From Acinetobacter sp. ANC 4169 (lineage in GTDB: Bacteria > Pseudomonadota > Gammaproteobacteria > Pseudomonadales > Moraxellaceae), in assembly GCF_002135355.1 (NCBI RefSeq), contig NZ_NEGE01000008.1, forward strand, positions 95,984 through 159,983: 64,000 bases of DNA, in the 5' to 3' direction. The stretch's first letter is position 1, and every line of letters starts with the position of its first letter. A model generated the notes under the pieces. It was not told the origin of the DNA and made no database searches. It saw only the letters and a program-made list of their open reading frames with translations. Positions 39,737-50,123 of the stretch are shown here, piece after piece. A program made the position numbers and the translations under genes.

Positions 39737-41524
39737 TTAGCGATCCACGTCAGCCATTACGACGTCAATTGTCGCTAAATAAATGATTAAGTCAGATACA
39801 AGACTGCCATTAATCACAGAAGGCATTTGCTGTAAGTGCGTGAAAGTTGGTGTACGGATACGGGTACGGTAACTCATGGTTGACTTGTCTGAAGTCAAGT
39901 AGTAGTTAGATGCACCTTTTACCACTTCCGCCATCACAGATGCTTCACCTGCAGGCATTACAGGACCCCATGACACGCTCAAGAAGTGCGTAATCAAGGT
40001 TTCAATATCTTGCAATGTCTTGTCTTTTGGTGGTGGAACAGCCAGTGGATGGTCTGCTTTGTACGCACCAGAAGGCATGTTGTCTAAGCACTGTTTAATG
40101 ATTTTCAGTGACTGTTCGATTTCACGGAAGTGAACGATCACACGCGCGTAAGCATCGCCCTCGTATTCAACCGGTACGTCGAAATCGTAGTTTTCATAGC
40201 CGCTATAAGGACGGTATTTACGCACGTCGAAATCAATACCTGTTGCACGTAGACCAGTACCGGTTACCCCCCAAGCCAATGCAGATTTTGCATCGTATTG
40301 AGCAACATTACGTGTACGGCCAATGAACACTGAGTTTTTCAGCGCAGCTGTGTAGTATTCATTTAAACGACTCGGCATCCAATCAAGGATTTCGCGGATT
40401 AGCTTATCCCAACCATTTGGCAAGTCATGTGCAGTACCGCCAATACGGAACCATGCCGGGTGCATACGGTAACCAGTGATCGCCTCAATAGCGTCATAGA
40501 TTTTTTGACGGTCAGCGAACATGTAGAACACAGGCGTCATACCGCCGGCATCCTGAATTGCAGTACCGATATATAACAAGTGGTTATTGATACGGAACAA
40601 TTCAGACATCATGACACGGATACATTGAGCACGGTCAGGAACAGTGATGCCTGCCAATTGCTCCACGCCCATCACATAAGGCATGTTTTGCGCACAACCA
40701 CCCAGGTAGTCGACACGGTCTGTATACGGGATGAATGAATGCCAGGTTTGACGTTCAGCCATCTTTTCCACACCACGGTGGTGATAACCGATATCAGGCA
40801 CACAGTCTTTTACTTCTTCACCGTCCAGCTGCAAGATCACACGGAACGCACCGTGCGCAGATGGATGGTTAGGACCCAAGTTCAGGAACATGAAGTCTTC
40901 GTCGGCATTACCGCGTTTTAGACCCCAGTCTTCAGGAACGAAACGCAAGTGTTCCTGTTCGAAATCCTGCTTCGCCTGGTTCTGCATATACGGGGTATAT
41001 TCAGTAGCACGTGCAGAATATTCTTTACGTAGCGGGTGACCTTCCCAGTATGTCGGCAACAAGATACGACGGAGCATTGGATGCCCTTCGAAGTTGATAC
41101 CAAACATGTCGTAAGCTTCACGTTCGTACCAGTTGGCATTTGGCCAGATGTTGGTTGCTGTCGGAATGTTGAGATCACTCTCATTCAACGCAACTTTAAT
41201 ACGAATGTCAGTATTACGCTCTAGCGACAACAAGTGATAGAACACAGTGAAGTCTGACGCAGGCAAACCGTCACGGTGAGTACGCAAGCGTTCATCTACC
41301 GCAGACAAGTCGAACAGCATCACGTATGGACGTGACACCTTGCGCAAGAACATTAAAACTTCTTGTACACGTGCGCGCTCAACCCAGACTGTTGGAAAGT
41401 CTTCAAAAGTCGTTTGCACAAAGAAGTTCTCACCAAATTTGGTTTTGAGCTCTTCTATAATTGCAAATGCTGGGCGTGAATCAACTGGAGTTGATTCTGG
41501 CATAGCAATGTCAGTTTCAGCCAT
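39737..41524 (-). CDS. nuoCD: Fused NADH-quinone oxidoreductase subunits C/D
   Basis: 595 aa. The first 185 residues are the 30-kDa NuoC part ([28 protein letters not shown]) and the remainder is the 49-kDa NuoD part ([29 protein letters not shown]). The fusion is normal in Enterobacteria, Pseudomonas and Acinetobacter. NuoD provides the quinone site beside cluster N2. The Walker-like and hydrogenase-derived features are intact. Confidence 0.96.
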   Translation of the reverse strand: MAETDIAMPESTPVDSRPAFAIIEELKTKFGENFFVQTTFEDFPTVWVERARVQEVLMFLRKVSRPYVMLFDLSAVDERLRTHRDGLPASDFTVFYHLLSLERNTDIRIKVALNESDLNIPTATNIWPNANWYEREAYDMFGINFEGHPMLRRILLPTYWEGHPLRKEYSARATEYTPYMQNQAKQDFEQEHLRFVPEDWGLKRGNADEDFMFLNLGPNHPSAHGAFRVILQLDGEEVKDCVPDIGYHHRGVEKMAERQTWHSFIPYTDRVDYLGGCAQNMPYVMGVEQLAGITVPDRAQCIRVMMSELFRINNHLLYIGTAIQDAGGMTPVFYMFADRQKIYDAIEAITGYRMHPAWFRIGGTAHDLPNGWDKLIREILDWMPSRLNEYYTAALKNSVFIGRTRNVAQYDAKSALAWGVTGTGLRATGIDFDVRKYRPYSGYENYDFDVPVEYEGDAYARVIVHFREIEQSLKIIKQCLDNMPSGAYKADHPLAVPPPKDKTLQDIETLITHFLSVSWGPVMPAGEASVMAEVVKGASNYYLTSDKSTMSYRTRIRTPTFTHLQQMPSVINGSLVSDLIIYLATIDVVMADVDR

Positions 41525-41612
41525 TGGCTTGGCTTCCTATTTAATACAAATTCAGTCAACCTTAAACGACAATTACACCCAGACCGGGTGCATCAATATT
41601 TTGTCGCTCAGA

Positions 41613-42290
41613 TTATTTAATTTCATCCATAGAGCGTAAGTTTTTCACTGCAATACGTTCAGCATTCTTACGGTCACGTTCTGGCTGCATCTTTGGCTTA
41701 TATACTGGCTGAAGATCATCACCAATGACCGCTGAAAGCGGACGGCGCTCTAATTGAATTTGGTCTTGTAACAACATTAATGCTTGCAGCAATGCTTCAG
41801 GACGTGGCGGGCAACCCGGGATGTACACATCGACAGGGATGATTTTATCCACACCTTGCACCACTGAATAGATGTCGTACATACCGCCAGAGTTTGCACA
41901 AGCACCCATTGAAATCACCCATTTAGGCTCTAACATTTGCTCATATAGACGCTGGATTACAGGTGCCATTTTCACGAAGCAGGTTCCTGCAACGATCATT
42001 AAGTCAGCCTGACGAGGTGAAGCACGAATAACCTCGGCACCGAAACGTGACATATCATGCACACCGGTCAAGGTGGTTGCATATTCTACGTAACAGCATG
42101 ATGTACCAAAGTTAAAAGGCCATACAGAGTTTTTACGGCCCCAGTTTACAGCTGTATGCATTACATCCTCTAAACGAGTCATGAACACATTTTTATTCAC
42201 TTCTTCTTCAAGCGGATCGGTAACGATTTGACGCTCTTGAAGTGGATATTGATCAGCATCCGGATTCGCACGGGTTAATGTATATTTCAT
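41613..42290 (-). CDS. nuoB: NADH-quinone oxidoreductase subunit B
   Basis: 225 aa. Tandem cysteines in GTSCCYVEY, then [11 protein letters not shown] and [11 protein letters not shown], hold cluster N2, the last electron donor before quinone. 88 bp separate it from nuoCD, the widest gap in the operon. Confidence 0.96.
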   Translation of the reverse strand: MKYTLTRANPDADQYPLQERQIVTDPLEEEVNKNVFMTRLEDVMHTAVNWGRKNSVWPFNFGTSCCYVEYATTLTGVHDMSRFGAEVIRASPRQADLMIVAGTCFVKMAPVIQRLYEQMLEPKWVISMGACANSGGMYDIYSVVQGVDKIIPVDVYIPGCPPRPEALLQALMLLQDQIQLERRPLSAVIGDDLQPVYKPKMQPERDRKNAERIAVKNLRSMDEIK

Positions 42291-42296
42291 CCCGAG

Positions 42297-42842
42297 TTAC
42301 TCCTTACTAGATGATGTAGTCGCAGATTTTTTCACACGACCAGATGATTGAGCTGGAATTTGACCTGTAGGGTCAACAACCAACTCTTCAATAGAATTAA
42401 AGCGCGTAATGTCGGCAAGGTTCATATTCGGTGAACCCACTTTCGATTTCATCACTGCTGCTTTGAGACGATCGGTTGGTGCCCAGTTTAATGCCCCTAC
42501 AGCAATGGCATAAATCAAAGCAATCAATAAATCGACCACAAAAATGACAACAGTGGTAAAACCGAACCAACCTACTTCACGAACTGATGTAGCCCATGCG
42601 TAGAGATACAGTGCTTCCAGGTCAAATACCACAAAGAAAATAGCAACCAAGTAGAACTTTGCAGACAAGCGGATACGTGCTCCACCAGCACCTACCACAC
42701 CTGACTCAAATTGCTCTTGCTTTGCACGGCCCCATGATTTACCCCCAAGGAGTAAAGGAACTGTGAGCATAAAGACACAAAGAAATGTAACGCCGATCAC
42801 GAAGGCAATAATTGCCCAATCGTATGGAGTAATGGCACTCAT
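42297..42842 (-). CDS. nuoA: NADH-quinone oxidoreductase subunit A
   Basis: 181 aa, first gene of the operon. Three helices (about 8-30, 62-84, 90-115) with the conserved FESGVVGAGGARIRLSAKFY loop. AGGAG precedes the ATG by 10 nt. The C-terminal 50 residues are a Ser/Lys-rich extension beyond the 120-150 aa norm, a feature of Acinetobacter-like NuoA. Confidence 0.94.
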   Translation of the reverse strand: MSAITPYDWAIIAFVIGVTFLCVFMLTVPLLLGGKSWGRAKQEQFESGVVGAGGARIRLSAKFYLVAIFFVVFDLEALYLYAWATSVREVGWFGFTTVVIFVVDLLIALIYAIAVGALNWAPTDRLKAAVMKSKVGSPNMNLADITRFNSIEELVVDPTGQIPAQSSGRVKKSATTSSSKE

Positions 42843-43412
42843 GCGGGGATAACTCCTGGCAGGCCTAATTTATTAACAAAGAATGTATGTATTGGCCTTC
42901 AAATACACCAAACACAAAATTAATCCCGCCAATTGTACCTGATTTATGATTTCACTTGCTAGCTTATAAGCCTTAGTCTTTTGGATGATTTTTTCGGCAT
43001 TTCAGCTTTTAATTTGCATTTATTCCCTTACACACAACCTTAATCGTTTTATTAAATAAAAATAGTTATTTTTATTAAATTTTCTCACATTAAGATTTTA
43101 TGAGGAAATCTTGCTCATTTATTTTTCAAATCAAAAGTGCAGTTATTGCTGAATATCCTATCAATTTTAAAGTTTAATTTATTTTGGGTATTTATTTAAA
43201 AAATGATAAGAGCTGCAGGTACTGATTAAAATTTATTCTTCATCGCCACTTTATTGAAAATAAACCGCTCTGATTCGTTTTATAAGCTACCCGAAATTTT
43301 ATGCATAATCTTCTTAATTCTTGTGGCTTTTTTGCAACACTTTGACATGCGTTTAACAGTTTGTGATATTTGTATTTAAAACTTAAAAAGCGAATAGACA
43401 GGAGAAACAATA
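42843..43412. other. Divergent region nuoA / 118-aa gene
   Basis: 570 bp, strongly AT-rich, must contain the nuo promoter (minus) and the promoter of the next gene (plus). I could not choose a convincing -10/-35 pair. A minus-strand frame at 43240-43569 is a shadow of the next gene. Confidence 0.4.
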
Positions 43413-43769
43413 ATGACATTAAAATATGCCCATGAATCTGAATATTTCTTTTTTGCACAACTGTTAGTGCACCACGTAGAAAGATACATTGAGAAACATC
43501 CAGATGCTCAGGATGCGATTTTTGACCTGCGTGATATTTATGATCTTTTCCGTCAGGACTTTGCTTCAACCACCACCAATCTAGAAGCCATTTTAAATGT
43601 TGCTGATGAATACAAGATTGAAACTTTAAATGGTGACCAGAAACTGATTAGCCATTATGCGATTGATCCTAAAAATAATTCTTTGCTGCTGGACTTTAAT
43701 GCAGAGGCTCTCGCCAGTCTAAAACAGGGGAAAAGTCTGATAAAACCAGATGCGACCAGTCATGAATAA
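43413..43769 (+). CDS. Conserved hypothetical protein
   Basis: 118 aa. GACAGGAGAAACAATA gives a strong ribosome site. Soluble and acidic, helical at the N-terminus (FAQLLVHHVERYIEKH). No domain recognised. It lies between nuo and bfmRS, convergent to bfmS, and shares a bidirectional terminator with it. Confidence 0.75.
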   Translation: MTLKYAHESEYFFFAQLLVHHVERYIEKHPDAQDAIFDLRDIYDLFRQDFASTTTNLEAILNVADEYKIETLNGDQKLISHYAIDPKNNSLLLDFNAEALASLKQGKSLIKPDATSHE

Positions 43770-43774
43770 AGCCT

Positions 43775-43806
43775 AAAAAAAGCACCAGATTCGGTGCTTT
43801 TTTCTT
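43775..43806. terminator. Shared bidirectional terminator
   Basis: AAAAAAGCACC / GGTGCTTTTTT with a short loop, lying between the convergent 118-aa gene and bfmS. Confidence 0.8.
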
Positions 43807-43820
43807 CTTTACTTATTCAT

Positions 43821-45488
43821 TTAAAATTCTGTATTCAAGATGCCATCTTTTATAAGATTGGTTTTCTTTTTGGATTTGTTAAAGCGCTGCACAGGCCAGC
43901 ACATAGTAAAGCGTGCACCGCCCAAAACCGGACTTTGATCGACGTCTATCTTACCGCCAAACCAGTAGGCAATACGACTCACAATGGATAAACCTAAACC
44001 ATAGCCTCCAGAAGCACGGGTACGACTATCATCCAGACGCGCGAAAGCTTCAAAAATGCGCTGACGCTCTTCTTCCGGCACACCTGCCCCGTCATCCTCT
44101 ACTTGAACATAAGCCAGGCCTTCGTCATTAATTCCGCCACTGACAATCACCTTATGGTCACAGTAGCGAACTGCATTACCGACCAGATTCTGCACCACCC
44201 GATGCAAGTAGCGACGTTCAGCATCCACCACTACAGTAATAGGCGGCGCTTTCAGTTCAATTTCTTTTTGAGTCTTCAAGGCTTCGGTTTCAATAACCAC
44301 CTGATCCAACACTTCAAACAGAATAATTTTTTCAAAATCTAAAGAAGGCGTGCCCTGCTCCAGTTTTGCATAAGTCATGATTTCATCGATCAAGGTATTC
44401 AGTGCCTCAATATCCTTATCAATCATTTCGACCTGCTGCAAGCGATAGTCGTAATCTTCCTCTTCCGCCAGCATTTCCATACCAAAACGAATACGCGCCA
44501 CAGGTGTCCGCAGCTCATGCGAAACTGCACGCATCAGCTCACGCTGCGCCTCAATCAGGCGCTGAATGTGATCAGACATGCTGTTGTAATTGGTCGCCAG
44601 ACTGGCCATTTCATCGGTACCATCGACCGGCAAACGCAAGGTCATGTCACCCGATTTCATACGATGCAGTGCATAATTTACTTCGCGTAAGCGGCGCTGC
44701 ATAGGCACCAGCAAACCATATACCCCAAGACTCAATACAAACAAGCTTAGCAAGGTAATGCCTGCAGCCAACTGGAAAGGCATCCAGTTAAATAAGGGTA
44801 CCGGACCCAAAACCAGCACCTCTGAAGGTGAACTTGGCATCGGTGAAACAATCGAGATAGTGGTACCGCGCACCGAGGCATTATCACGGTATAAAATAAT
44901 ACTGTGATCTAGTCGAAGTCGGCCAATTTGCTCTGAATCGAGCGGAAGATTTTGAACTTTTTCAATCGCAATCGGATAAGAGAAATTCGCTTGAATTTTG
45001 GCAAGATATTCTTTTTCCTGCCCAGGGTAATACACCAGATAATCCAGAATAAAAATAGGCAACGCCTTCATTTGACGTTCCCCAATTTTATCTACTTTTA
45101 CATAAAGTAAATGCTTGGGATCATCCTTCATACCAATAATAATATAGGCAATCGAGTTTTCTGCATCATAACGAACTGCCGCTTTACGCTCCTCGACCCG
45201 TCTTTGTTCGGCGCGGGATAAATCGACCTTGTTGGCATCGACATAATAAATGGGCAGCTCAAGCAAATCTGAAGCATCAGAAATCCAGTCCCGCTTTTGT
45301 TGCTCATTCGGCTGTCGGGCAATACCCTCGCTAATGATATAAGAAATGCCATCGGTTAAAGATTCACGATATTCTTGCGCACGCTGGTAATTGATAATTT
45401 GGACCAGCAGGTAGCCAAATAAAGCCACCAAGGCCACTAAAATCACTAACCCGGCATAAATGCGCAAGAATATACTGTGTTTAAACAC
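43821..45488 (-). CDS. bfmS: Sensor histidine kinase BfmS
   Basis: 555 aa inner-membrane kinase. First membrane helix about 8-30, a periplasmic sensor of roughly 200 residues, a second helix near 240-260, and a HAMP linker. The HisKA box is AVSHELRTPVARIRF, with phospho-accepting His. The HATPase signatures are NAVRYCDHK and GYGLGLSIVSRIAYWFGG. With BfmR it controls envelope stress, capsule and biofilm traits in Acinetobacter baumannii. It follows bfmR at 31 bp, so they are co-transcribed. Confidence 0.93.
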   Translation of the reverse strand: MFKHSIFLRIYAGLVILVALVALFGYLLVQIINYQRAQEYRESLTDGISYIISEGIARQPNEQQKRDWISDASDLLELPIYYVDANKVDLSRAEQRRVEERKAAVRYDAENSIAYIIIGMKDDPKHLLYVKVDKIGERQMKALPIFILDYLVYYPGQEKEYLAKIQANFSYPIAIEKVQNLPLDSEQIGRLRLDHSIILYRDNASVRGTTISIVSPMPSSPSEVLVLGPVPLFNWMPFQLAAGITLLSLFVLSLGVYGLLVPMQRRLREVNYALHRMKSGDMTLRLPVDGTDEMASLATNYNSMSDHIQRLIEAQRELMRAVSHELRTPVARIRFGMEMLAEEEDYDYRLQQVEMIDKDIEALNTLIDEIMTYAKLEQGTPSLDFEKIILFEVLDQVVIETEALKTQKEIELKAPPITVVVDAERRYLHRVVQNLVGNAVRYCDHKVIVSGGINDEGLAYVQVEDDGAGVPEEERQRIFEAFARLDDSRTRASGGYGLGLSIVSRIAYWFGGKIDVDQSPVLGGARFTMCWPVQRFNKSKKKTNLIKDGILNTEF

Positions 45489-45519
45489 GAAGCTGTCCTA
45501 TAAAATTAGCGGGTAGCGC

Positions 45520-46233
45520 TTAAAGACCGGTTTCTTTAACGAACAGATAACCTTTACTACGTACAGTCTTAATACGTTTTGGATTTTCAGGATCATCGCC
45601 AATTTTTGGACGGATACGTGAAATACGTACATCGATTGAACGGTCCTGGCCATCATATTCAATGCCGCGCAGACGCTCAAAAATATCTTCACGAGACAGG
45701 ATACGGCCGGCATTTGAAGCCAACAGCCATAACAGGTCATATTCAGCGCTGGTAAAGTCAACCAAATCGCCATTCAAGGTCACCGAACGACCACCGTTAT
45801 CAATCACCAGGTCGTCAAATTCGATGCGTTGAGCCACTTCATCTTCAGGCGCCTTGTCGGTACGGCGCAGCAAGGCACGGATACGGGCAAGCAATACACG
45901 CGGTTGAACGGGTTTGGCAACGTAGTCATCCGCCCCCATTTCCAGACCCAAAACCTGATCCATGTCTTCAGTACGTGCAGTCAACATTAAAATCGGCTGA
46001 TGATAATGTGGACGCACTTCACGACAAATGGTCAAACCATCTGCACCCGGCAACATCACATCAAGCACCACCAGATCCGGTTGTTCAGCAATGATACGGC
46101 GGATTGCACGATTACCGTCAGGCTCTACCCCAACCTCTAACCCATTACGGATAAGGTATTCTTGAGTCAAACGTGCAAGACGTTCATCGTCTTCAACAAT
46201 TAAAATTTTAGGTAACTTTTCTTCTTGGCTCAT
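45520..46233 (-). CDS. bfmR: Response regulator BfmR (OmpR/PhoB type)
   Basis: 237 aa. The receiver domain has the acidic pair EDD at 14-16, phospho-acceptor Asp58 in LVVLDVMLPG, and Lys in DDYVAKPVQPR. The C-terminal winged helix (VDFTSAEYDLLWLLASN, DRSIDVRISRIRPK) binds DNA. It is the first gene of the pair; its promoter lies in 46234-46350. In A. baumannii BfmR governs biofilm and virulence genes and autoregulates; that is family knowledge. Confidence 0.95.
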   Translation of the reverse strand: MSQEEKLPKILIVEDDERLARLTQEYLIRNGLEVGVEPDGNRAIRRIIAEQPDLVVLDVMLPGADGLTICREVRPHYHQPILMLTARTEDMDQVLGLEMGADDYVAKPVQPRVLLARIRALLRRTDKAPEDEVAQRIEFDDLVIDNGGRSVTLNGDLVDFTSAEYDLLWLLASNAGRILSREDIFERLRGIEYDGQDRSIDVRISRIRPKIGDDPENPKRIKTVRSKGYLFVKETGL

Positions 46234-46822
46234 AAAATGCCCCTTTATATTGGATTAAGGTATCCTTAAAAATCCATTGGATACGCTTTAATATATTCAG
46301 CAATATACACACGTTTACATTGTAAACAAGATACCGTTCACCAAACTGATACATCAAAGTAGCATTTTGTTATATTTTTTTTAAACATTGAATTTATTGG
46401 ATTTTTCATATTTTAGTGATTTTCTGGAAATTTACAGAAATATTAAGTTACAAAATGTCTATTTTTTGATCCACCCTGCTGTTTGCACAGTTTCTGACTA
46501 GTTAGCCGATTTCTTTTAAGTTATCCACAATGTTATCTATAAGCACATTTTTTTAGCTTTGATATGCTATGCCCTTGTCTGATAAGGCTTCTACAAGAAA
46601 CATAAAAATAGGGATGTTTTTGCAAAGGATCATTGCAGAGTTCAATCAAAAATTTTAACGAAATGTCAATATTGATCTACCCTGAATTTTCCCGTATCTT
46701 GTGCTTATTCCGATTTTAAACCACTAGTTCTTGTGTTTAATCATCAAATACTGAGATGAAATATCATCCAGTTCAAATGGTCACACATATAAAACAATAG
46801 ATGACAATGGAGCTATGCCACA
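46234..46822. other. Divergent region bfmR / nrdA
   Basis: 590 bp without genes. It holds the divergent promoters of bfmR and nrdA and a perfect DnaA box at 46521-46529. I found no convincing NrdR box pair. SD for nrdA is GGAG about 10 nt before the ATG. Confidence 0.5.
46521..46529. promoter_or_regulatory. DnaA box upstream of nrdA
   Basis: TTATCCACA, the consensus R1-type DnaA site, about 300 bp before nrdA; a related TTATCTATA word follows 4 nt later (46534-46542). In E. coli, DnaA binds upstream of nrdAB and ties dNTP synthesis to replication. Confidence 0.55.
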
Positions 46823-49651
46823 ATGAGCGTAATCACTTCAACTCCTGGTCAACTTCAGGTGATTAAACGCACCGGTGATGTTGCCACTTTTGACGCAGAA
46901 AAAATTTCTGTAGCGATAGGTAAAGCTTTTTTGGCTGTAGAAGGCCAGCAAAGCGCTGATTCAAGCCGTATTCATGACCGTATCGAGCAGCTGACCGAAA
47001 TGGTGATGAACACGTTTAACCGTCGTTTACCGTCAGGCGGCACGATTCATATTGAAGAAATTCAAGACCAAGTTGAACTGGCGCTCATGCGTACAGGTGA
47101 ACAAAAAGTTGCACGTGCGTATGTCATCTACCGCGAGCAACGCTCTGAAGCACGCAAACAAACTGGCGCTCATCATCACCCAACCTTGCAAGTGATTACT
47201 GCAAACGGTCAACATAAACCGCTTGACCTGGGTGCATTAGAAGCGCATGTGGCAAAAGCTGCTGAAGGCCTTGAAGGCATTGATGTACAAGCAATTGTCG
47301 ATGAGACGGTGAAAAACTTGTACAACGGCGTAAAAGAGTCTGACATCTCAACAACCATGATGATGGCGACACGTACCCGTATTGAACAAGAACCTAACTA
47401 TACCTATGTGACTGCACGTTTACTTCGTGACAATCTGGTGACGACTGGTCTTGAGTTCTTGGGTCTGTCTACAGATACCAATGAAGCCGATGCTTTAGAA
47501 ACCTTCTTGAAGAAAGGGATCGAGCTGGACCTGTTATCTGCAGATCTTCTTGAGTTTGATCTTGCAAAACTGGCAGCAGCGATTCAGCCAGAACGCTCTA
47601 ACCAGTTTACATACCTAGGTCTGCAAACCTTATTTGACCGTTACTTCATCCACTCAGATGGCGTGCGTTTCGAATTACCGCAACTATTCTTCATGCGTGT
47701 TTCAATGGGCTTAGCGCTTAACGAAGACAACCGTGAAGAACGTGCAATCGAATTCTATAACTTGTTATCTAGCTTCGATTACATGGCATCTACGCCTACC
47801 CTATTCAACTCTGGTACTTTACGTCCACAGTTGTCGAGCTGTTACTTAACCACGATTGCCGATGACCTTTACAACATCTATGGCGCAATGCGTGATAATG
47901 CAATGTTGTCTAAATGGGCAGGCGGTTTAGGCAATGACTGGACACCAGTTCGTGCCTTGAACTCATACATCAAAGGTACCAACGGTAAGTCTCAAGGTGT
48001 GGTTCCATTCCTTAAAGTAGCCAACGATACAGCTGTTGCGGTAAACCAAGGTGGTAAACGTAAAGGTGCAGTATGTGCATACCTTGAAACCTGGCACCTG
48101 GACATCGAAGAATTCTTAGAGCTTCGTAAGAACACCGGTGATGACCGGCGCCGTACCCACGACATGAACACTGCAAACTGGGTTCCAGACTTGTTCATGC
48201 AACGTGTATTTGAAGATGCTGAATGGACATTGTTCACCCCATCTGAAACACCGGATCTTCACGATTTAACTGGTGAAGCATTTGCTGAACGTTATGCTTA
48301 CTATGAAAGCATTGCCAAAGAAACTGACATGCTGCACAAGAAAGTTCGTGCCAAAGATTTATGGCGCAAAATGCTTTCTATGCTGTTTGAAACTGGTCAC
48401 CCTTGGATCACATTCAAAGACGTTTGTAACTTGCGTTCACCGCAACAACACGTGGGCGTAGTTCACTCATCTAACTTGTGTACAGAAATTACTTTGAATA
48501 CAAACCAAGACGAAATCGCGGTATGTAACTTAGGTTCGATCAATCTGGTACAACATGTTCAAGGTGGTGTGTTAGATCGCGAAAAATTAGCTCGTACAGT
48601 GAAAACTGCTGTTCGTATGCTTGATAACGTCATCGACATCAACTACTACGCTGTTCCGCAAGCACGCAACTCGAACTTGAAACACCGTCCGGTTGGTATG
48701 GGTATCATGGGCTTCCAGGATGCTTTATATGAGATGAAACTGGCTTACGGTTCTGATGAAGCGGTAGATTTCGCTGACGAATCTATGGAAGTGATCAGCT
48801 ACTACGCAATCCAGACTTCTAGCGACCTGGCAATTGAACGTGGTACTTACGAAACATTTAAAGGATCACTTTGGGATCAAGGTATCTTGCCAATCGATTC
48901 TTTAGACATCGTTGCCAAATCACGTCCAGAACGCATGTTCGAAGTAGACCGTACACAACGTTTGGACTGGGACACTTTGCGTGCCAAAGTTCAAAAAGAC
49001 GGTATGCGTAACTCGAACGTGATGGCGATTGCACCGACTGCGACCATTTCGAACATCTGTGGTGTTTCTCAGTCTATCGAACCAACCTTCCAAAACTTGT
49101 ATGTGAAATCCAACCTTTCTGGTGAATTCACAGTGATCAACCCGTACCTGGTACGTGCGTTGAAAGATCGCGGTCTTTGGGATGCTGTGATGGTAAACGA
49201 CCTGAAACACTTCGAAGGTTCTGTTCAAAAGATTTCGCGTATTCCTGAAGAGCTTAAAGCAATCTTCGCGACTGCGTTTGAAGTTGAGCCACGCTGGATT
49301 GTGGATGCTGCATCACGTCGTCAAAAATGGATTGACCAGGCTCAGTCATTGAACCTTTACATCTCTGGTGCAAACGGCAAGAAACTTGACCTGACGTATA
49401 AAATGGCTTGGTTACGTGGTCTTAAAACGACTTATTACCTCCGTGCATTGGGTGCGACTTCTGCAGAGAAATCTACGATTAACACGGGCGCATTGAATGC
49501 AGTTAAACCTGCAACTGTTGCAGCCCCTGTAACTGTTGCGATAGCGCCTGAAGTAAAAGCTGAAGCGCCTGCTGAAGAAGATTTTGCTCAAGCCGCTCCA
49601 GTACCAATGGCATGTTCAATTGACAACCCTGATTGTGAAGCTTGTCAGTAA
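46823..49651 (+). CDS. nrdA: Class Ia ribonucleotide reductase, alpha chain
   Basis: 942 aa, longer than the E. coli enzyme (761). The difference includes two ATP-cone domains in tandem, about 10-100 and 115-210 (second begins [16 protein letters not shown]), as in Pseudomonas aeruginosa NrdA. The catalytic barrel shows [17 protein letters not shown] and [10 protein letters not shown]. The C-terminal end [12 protein letters not shown] carries the shuttle cysteines. It reduces NDPs to dNDPs with the NrdB radical. ATP cones sense ATP/dATP to set activity. nrdB lies 470 bp downstream with a repeat and a peptide gene between. Confidence 0.95.
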   Translation: MSVITSTPGQLQVIKRTGDVATFDAEKISVAIGKAFLAVEGQQSADSSRIHDRIEQLTEMVMNTFNRRLPSGGTIHIEEIQDQVELALMRTGEQKVARAYVIYREQRSEARKQTGAHHHPTLQVITANGQHKPLDLGALEAHVAKAAEGLEGIDVQAIVDETVKNLYNGVKESDISTTMMMATRTRIEQEPNYTYVTARLLRDNLVTTGLEFLGLSTDTNEADALETFLKKGIELDLLSADLLEFDLAKLAAAIQPERSNQFTYLGLQTLFDRYFIHSDGVRFELPQLFFMRVSMGLALNEDNREERAIEFYNLLSSFDYMASTPTLFNSGTLRPQLSSCYLTTIADDLYNIYGAMRDNAMLSKWAGGLGNDWTPVRALNSYIKGTNGKSQGVVPFLKVANDTAVAVNQGGKRKGAVCAYLETWHLDIEEFLELRKNTGDDRRRTHDMNTANWVPDLFMQRVFEDAEWTLFTPSETPDLHDLTGEAFAERYAYYESIAKETDMLHKKVRAKDLWRKMLSMLFETGHPWITFKDVCNLRSPQQHVGVVHSSNLCTEITLNTNQDEIAVCNLGSINLVQHVQGGVLDREKLARTVKTAVRMLDNVIDINYYAVPQARNSNLKHRPVGMGIMGFQDALYEMKLAYGSDEAVDFADESMEVISYYAIQTSSDLAIERGTYETFKGSLWDQGILPIDSLDIVAKSRPERMFEVDRTQRLDWDTLRAKVQKDGMRNSNVMAIAPTATISNICGVSQSIEPTFQNLYVKSNLSGEFTVINPYLVRALKDRGLWDAVMVNDLKHFEGSVQKISRIPEELKAIFATAFEVEPRWIVDAASRRQKWIDQAQSLNLYISGANGKKLDLTYKMAWLRGLKTTYYLRALGATSAEKSTINTGALNAVKPATVAAPVTVAIAPEVKAEAPAEEDFAQAAPVPMACSIDNPDCEACQ

Positions 49652-49663
49652 GCTGACTGGCTT

Positions 49664-49817
49664 TAAATCCTCCCCCTTGCGAAGCAGCGCTTCTCACCTT
49701 TTCCAAAGGGGGGACTTCCAAAAATCTAAATAGGTTGATGGAAGCTCCTCCTGAGCAAACTTTCAAGCACTGCTTTGAAAGTGAAGCGCAAGAAAGAAGG
49801 GGTTTGGGGAGGATTTA
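49664..49817. repeat. MITE-like element between nrdA and nrdB
   Basis: About 154 bp bounded by a perfect 12-bp terminal inverted repeat, TAAATCCTCCCC (49664-49675) and GGGGAGGATTTA (49806-49817). Internal hairpin-forming words GCGAAGCAGCGCTTC lie near the left end. The word GGGGTTTGGGGAGGATT matches the repeat at 23964-23980. No coding frame. It starts 12 bp after the nrdA stop. Confidence 0.6.
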
Positions 49818-49849
49818 AAAGAAACTAGAAAAAAATAAAGGAAATTACC

Positions 49850-49981
49850 ATGCTCCATATGACTCACAACTACATGTTAGGACTTGCGGTATTGGTTGTT
49901 TCCTTTGTTCTTACCTTTTATGTACCCATTGCTTACTTCTGGGTAAAACAGGGTAAGAAGATGCGTAATCAAAATAAGTAG
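49850..49981 (+). CDS. 43-aa membrane peptide between nrdA and nrdB
   Basis: ATG at 49850 preceded by AAGGAAATTACC; TAG at 49979-49981. One hydrophobic helix at about 8-30 (MLGLAVLVVSFVLTFYVPIAY), then a basic tail (KQGKKMRNQNK), so N-out/C-in orientation is likely. Function unknown. It sits in the nrdA-nrdB interval and may be co-transcribed, though the repeat upstream could separate it. Confidence 0.65.
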   Translation: MLHMTHNYMLGLAVLVVSFVLTFYVPIAYFWVKQGKKMRNQNK

Positions 49982-50123
49982 TGGGGATATTTGCTCTACC
50001 GTACAAGTTTAGAGCAGTGATCGACAAAACTTGATTTTGCTTACACAAATTGAGCGTATAGTAGGACATCTCAGCGTTGCTGGATGTCTAATAAAAGATA
50101 TAAGCATCGAAGAGAGAATTGAT

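Noticed and set aside
43240..43569. Minus-strand 109-codon frame
   Set aside because: Lies opposite the well-supported 118-aa gene and lacks a ribosome site.
46560..46822. NrdR boxes before nrdA
   Set aside because: No pair of the expected palindromes; a CACACATATAAA word is too weak.
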